Of a DNA stretch of 64,000 nucleotides, positions 60,816 through 64,000 are shown in pieces; within the stretch, counting starts at the first letter, position 1; the number at the start of each line of letters is the position of its first letter. Under the pieces are notes generated by a model that was given only the letters and a program-made list of their open reading frames with translations, ran no database searches and was not told the origin of the DNA. Both the position numbers and the translations under genes were made by a program. This DNA comes from Aulostomus chinensis (taxonomy: Eukaryota > Chordata > Actinopteri > Syngnathiformes > Aulostomidae): contig JBBMOA010000021.1 in NCBI GenBank assembly GCA_037954235.1, forward strand, positions 5,619,501 through 5,683,500, given 5' to 3'.

Positions 60816-63800
60816 ATTTTAAAAATGTTTCCAAGGCTACCACAGGACCCCATACACTACAAGTCAGTGCCAGTCTTAAAAATAGAGGTTAGCCACATGT
60901 GGAGTCAGCTGAACTGAAGTCTCACATCTTTACCAACAAAGGAATAGTTGTCCTTGCAGGATTTTACATTTCTGCCCTGGCGGAAGTCTGACTCTTCAGT
61001 AAAAAAGATGCACTCTAGCGCTGGAGTTTGTCTACTCGCAGACTGACCCAAAAAGGAGCGGCTTTCAACTCAATCGCTCCATTGAGCAGCAAATTAATGT
61101 CTCCCTGAGTGGAAAGCTTCATTACCAAGTCAAGTAATGACAAATCAGCTGTGATTAACTTCTCTACTGTGGAGGGCGGGGATCTCTGCACAGTTCTAGC
61201 GAAAGTAATTCATGATAACGCACGTCAACTCCCAGCATCAGCACACAAACGTACGTGCGCTCTCTGGTCGTGTGAACGCAGGAAATCTGCACAAAGATTT
61301 CTTTTTACTTGTGGGAATCAGGAGGAAGAATCGAGCTCCGATGTGTACGTTGCATTTTATGAGACAGGGCAGATGGTTTCTGCAAAATTACGACTTTAAT
61401 CCACGTCAGAGCCTGCAATGGCCTCCCTGGGAGTTTTGTTTTTTTTTTCTCAGAAGAAGAAAGTGCAAGCAGTCAGGAAAACGTAACATTTCACTTTGCC
61501 ACATTGAAAGTGTACAAAGATCTCTCCTTAATAAGATGCTTCATTGGACACACGGTTCCCTCCTGATCCTGTTATAAGACCTGACTGTACAGAAGAGACG
61601 CCGCCACCTTCAGTGACATTCAGAAGCTGTCAGGGGGTCCTGCCTCTGTGGAAGCCGCAGATAAAATGTTATCATGTGTTTGACGTGGCGAGGAGCTCCC
61701 CTGGAACAGCCAGTTCTGAGTTACTGGTTCATTGACAAGTTGTCTTGAAATGTAAACTGCTTACTGTCGGTCTTTGTGCACCGTAGTGCAAACGCGTCCA
61801 GTAAATCACACGTCTGGAGCGGTAAGTGCCACTTAAGATGTAACTGATACAAAAGACAACATCTTGCTTTAATAACGTCTGTAGCATTTACGGTCCACGC
61901 TTCAAAAAAAAAAACCCAAAAAACTGCTTTTCGGTGATATTTTGTCATCGCCAAAGAGAAAAATGGTGCACTTTTGTAAAAGCCTTCTTCATGAGCTGTC
62001 GTTTTACTGAAAAGGGAAACACTAAAGATGAACCGCTGGATGGAACCAAAATTACAGGATCGCTCGACCCCAGAGGTGGTTTACGTCAAGAGCTGGAGCC
62101 TCATTACATGAAACTCCCTCATCCAGTACTTTCATTGATTTGGTTTTTGCGAGCCGGTGCAGCGCTTGTTCAAACCCGGCCTGTTCAGGAGTCAGCGATT
62201 CCTTCTTGCAGCCGATGGTGAGGTTTGCTTGTTTTAAAATACCCCCCCCCCCCAACACACACACACACAAGTATATATAAAGATGTTTGATAGCTATTAA
62301 AGACCCTGCACATCTCTGACGTCCCAGCACTCGTTCCTGATATTTGACTGCACTCATATTCTTCTGACCTTTACTGTAGATGTGCTCAAACATTCAAGAG
62401 AGCTGCCAGGAAAACAAAATGACAACTGATAGTTAACAAAGATGGCGTCCAAATCCGGTGATAAAATAGAAAGTGGGACAGGGCAGCTGATAGTCGCTAA
62501 ACATAGCGTTCAGGACAACTTCACATCAGGTGGTCTAGAGACGTGGAGTGTGTCCATATTCTGAGCTGTGGCCCGCAGAGCAGGCGGGGACTCGGACGTC
62601 TCAAAGTCAATGGGTTCACTTCATCCTTGAGTCCCAGTGGATGTTTGTGGCAAAATGTGAAGACATTCCCTCTGGTGCTTCTTGAGACGCTGCATTCATG
62701 AGGACGGGACAAATGTCACATGTGTAAGGTGCAAGCGTCCTTGACCTTTGACCCCATAATCTGTTTTTCAGTTCCTCCACAAATCCCAGTGGGTGTTTTG
62801 GTCTAATTTGAAGTCATTCCCACTGGTGCCTCTTGAGACGCTGCACTCAGGATAATGAGACATCCCTTGCATGAGTTCACCGAAGTATTTTCACTTCATC
62901 CGTGGGTCCCAGTGGACATCTGGGGCAACACCTGCCGTATCTGTGGACGGATCTGCCGGACAGGAGGAACGGTTGTGGGGAAAGTGGAAGGACCCCCATA
63001 CAGAGATCCCCTCCTTGTTATAGAGAGGGAAGAGACACTGCACTCTGGTCCCCAGACGCTGTTTTGGCCGGTTGCGTCTTATCTTGTAGATCGATTCTGT
63101 TTGACCGTTAGCTTGACTGTGTATTGGGCTTGAACACGTTGCAGAGATGACATCACACACACGCTTGAACTACTTTCCTCTCTCACACAGATGCGCCTTC
63201 AGGTACTAGAGTTTAGCACCGACTCATTGAATCAGCTATCCGGTCGTAGGCGACTGGACTCTTGAAAGTTTAAGTACTCAGCACTACTTGGCACCAGGAA
63301 TAACCCTCTCAAATTTCTTGGCAAATCTTCCAATCCTCCTCTTGGAATTTCAGAGTGGACCAGAGGGAAATTTCCCTACAACTCCTTGTGTAGGAAGGCA
63401 GGAAGTAACGCTGATATTCAAACGTTGAACTTTGACATTCAGTTTTATTGTCACGACAGCAAAACCGATACACTGGACATGACTAGCAAAAAGGTTGGAA
63501 ATGTAGTCCTTCTGAAACTCTTTAACTGGTTTAAAATAATGACGGAACAAGAACAGGTACCATATGGTACATCAATATGCATGTCTCAATGATGTCTCTG
63601 TCAAAATGCAGGCTAAGTATGGAGAAGTTGTACACAGCACATTTCATCGCACGCATGGTTAGAGAATGATTGTGTTACGCAGAGGAGCAGCCTCAGTCCT
63701 CTCACAAATCCTGCTCTCCCCCACAGTAATAATAGTATCTGTCTGTTCTGAGCAGGGCTTCAATCTGTGGTTTGGCCACATTTAAAGAGTCAGCAAATTT

Positions 63801-64000
63801 TGCCTCCCTACCTCATTCCAGTAGAATTCCTCTCCAAAGGGTAAAGTTTGGATGGAAAAATGGACTCGAGCCTGTGCGTCTTTAAAGGGTACGCGGTAGT
63901 TTGTCGTTCCACGCGTTTGTTTCTGGTGCCGTTTCTGTTTCTTTCTTTGTCGGCAGGATCACATCAAAACGACAAGGCTGATTTCCACCTAATTTGATGG
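60816..64000. other. Region upstream of pxdc1, no gene recognised
   Basis: Apart from the degenerate repeat at 62600-62960 and a 12-C run followed by CA units at 62242-62268, nothing is recognised. Frames of 90-120 codons at 61.1-62.4 kb show no domain and no splice context. Confidence 0.6.
62600..62960 (+). repeat. Degenerate tandem units, related to 4430-4830
   Basis: Three imperfect units anchor on TCCCAGTGG (62632, 62784, 62907). CTTGAGACGCTGCA followed by TTCA or CTCA appears at about 62683 and 62831, and CCTTGACCTTTGACC at about 62741. Spacing of 123-152 bp shows indels between units. Confidence 0.5.

Noticed and set aside
1..64000. CRISPR arrays, operons, phage or bacterial systems
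   Set aside because: Introns, splice signals and vertebrate gene families show nuclear vertebrate DNA. The only regular array is a satellite without spacers.

Overview
The window is vertebrate, most likely ray-finned fish, genomic DNA. Genes are split into short exons with GT..AG introns, there are many CA/GT, GA and poly-G/C simple repeats, and the dispersed repeats resemble families common in teleosts. Two protein-coding genes can be rebuilt exon by exon, both on the minus strand. I found no rRNA, tRNA, CRISPR or operon-like structure. Assignments come from recognising protein families by eye; no search was run.

Layout in plus coordinates. (1) 1-11316: no recognised gene. It holds simple repeats, a degenerate non-LTR retroelement scrap at 8675-9205, a degenerate stretch related to the 42-bp satellite (6945-7195) and, at its right end, the probable tmx3 3' UTR. 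(2) 11317-45452: tmx3, encoding a transmembrane ER protein disulfide isomerase. It has 16 coding exons and 452 codons, and every junction keeps frame. Its introns make up most of the window and carry microsatellites and a LINE fragment (27035-27512). (3) 45453-49391: probable tmx3 promoter (NRF1-like site) and pxdc1 3' UTR. (4) 49392-59414: pxdc1, encoding a small PX-domain protein. It has 5 coding exons and 233 codons. Intron 1 (8.3 kb) holds a cluster of CTCF-like motifs, a palindromic CA/TA/TG microsatellite and a clean 204-bp hAT-type MITE. (5) 59415-64000: CpG-rich pxdc1 5' flank, then a 42-bp minisatellite of 14 in-register copies (60226-60790) and old degenerate repeats.

The two genes lie head to tail with about 3.9 kb between coding sequences and no known functional link. 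tmx3 would act in ER oxidative folding. The PX domain of pxdc1 suggests phosphoinositide or membrane binding. No previously undescribed multi-gene system was found. The most notable points are a CGYC active site in tmx3 where mammalian TMX3 has CGHC, the 42-bp minisatellite carrying a 12-bp perfect palindrome at helical-turn spacing upstream of pxdc1, a set of oriented CTCF-like motifs partly carried by repeats, and the intact MITE.
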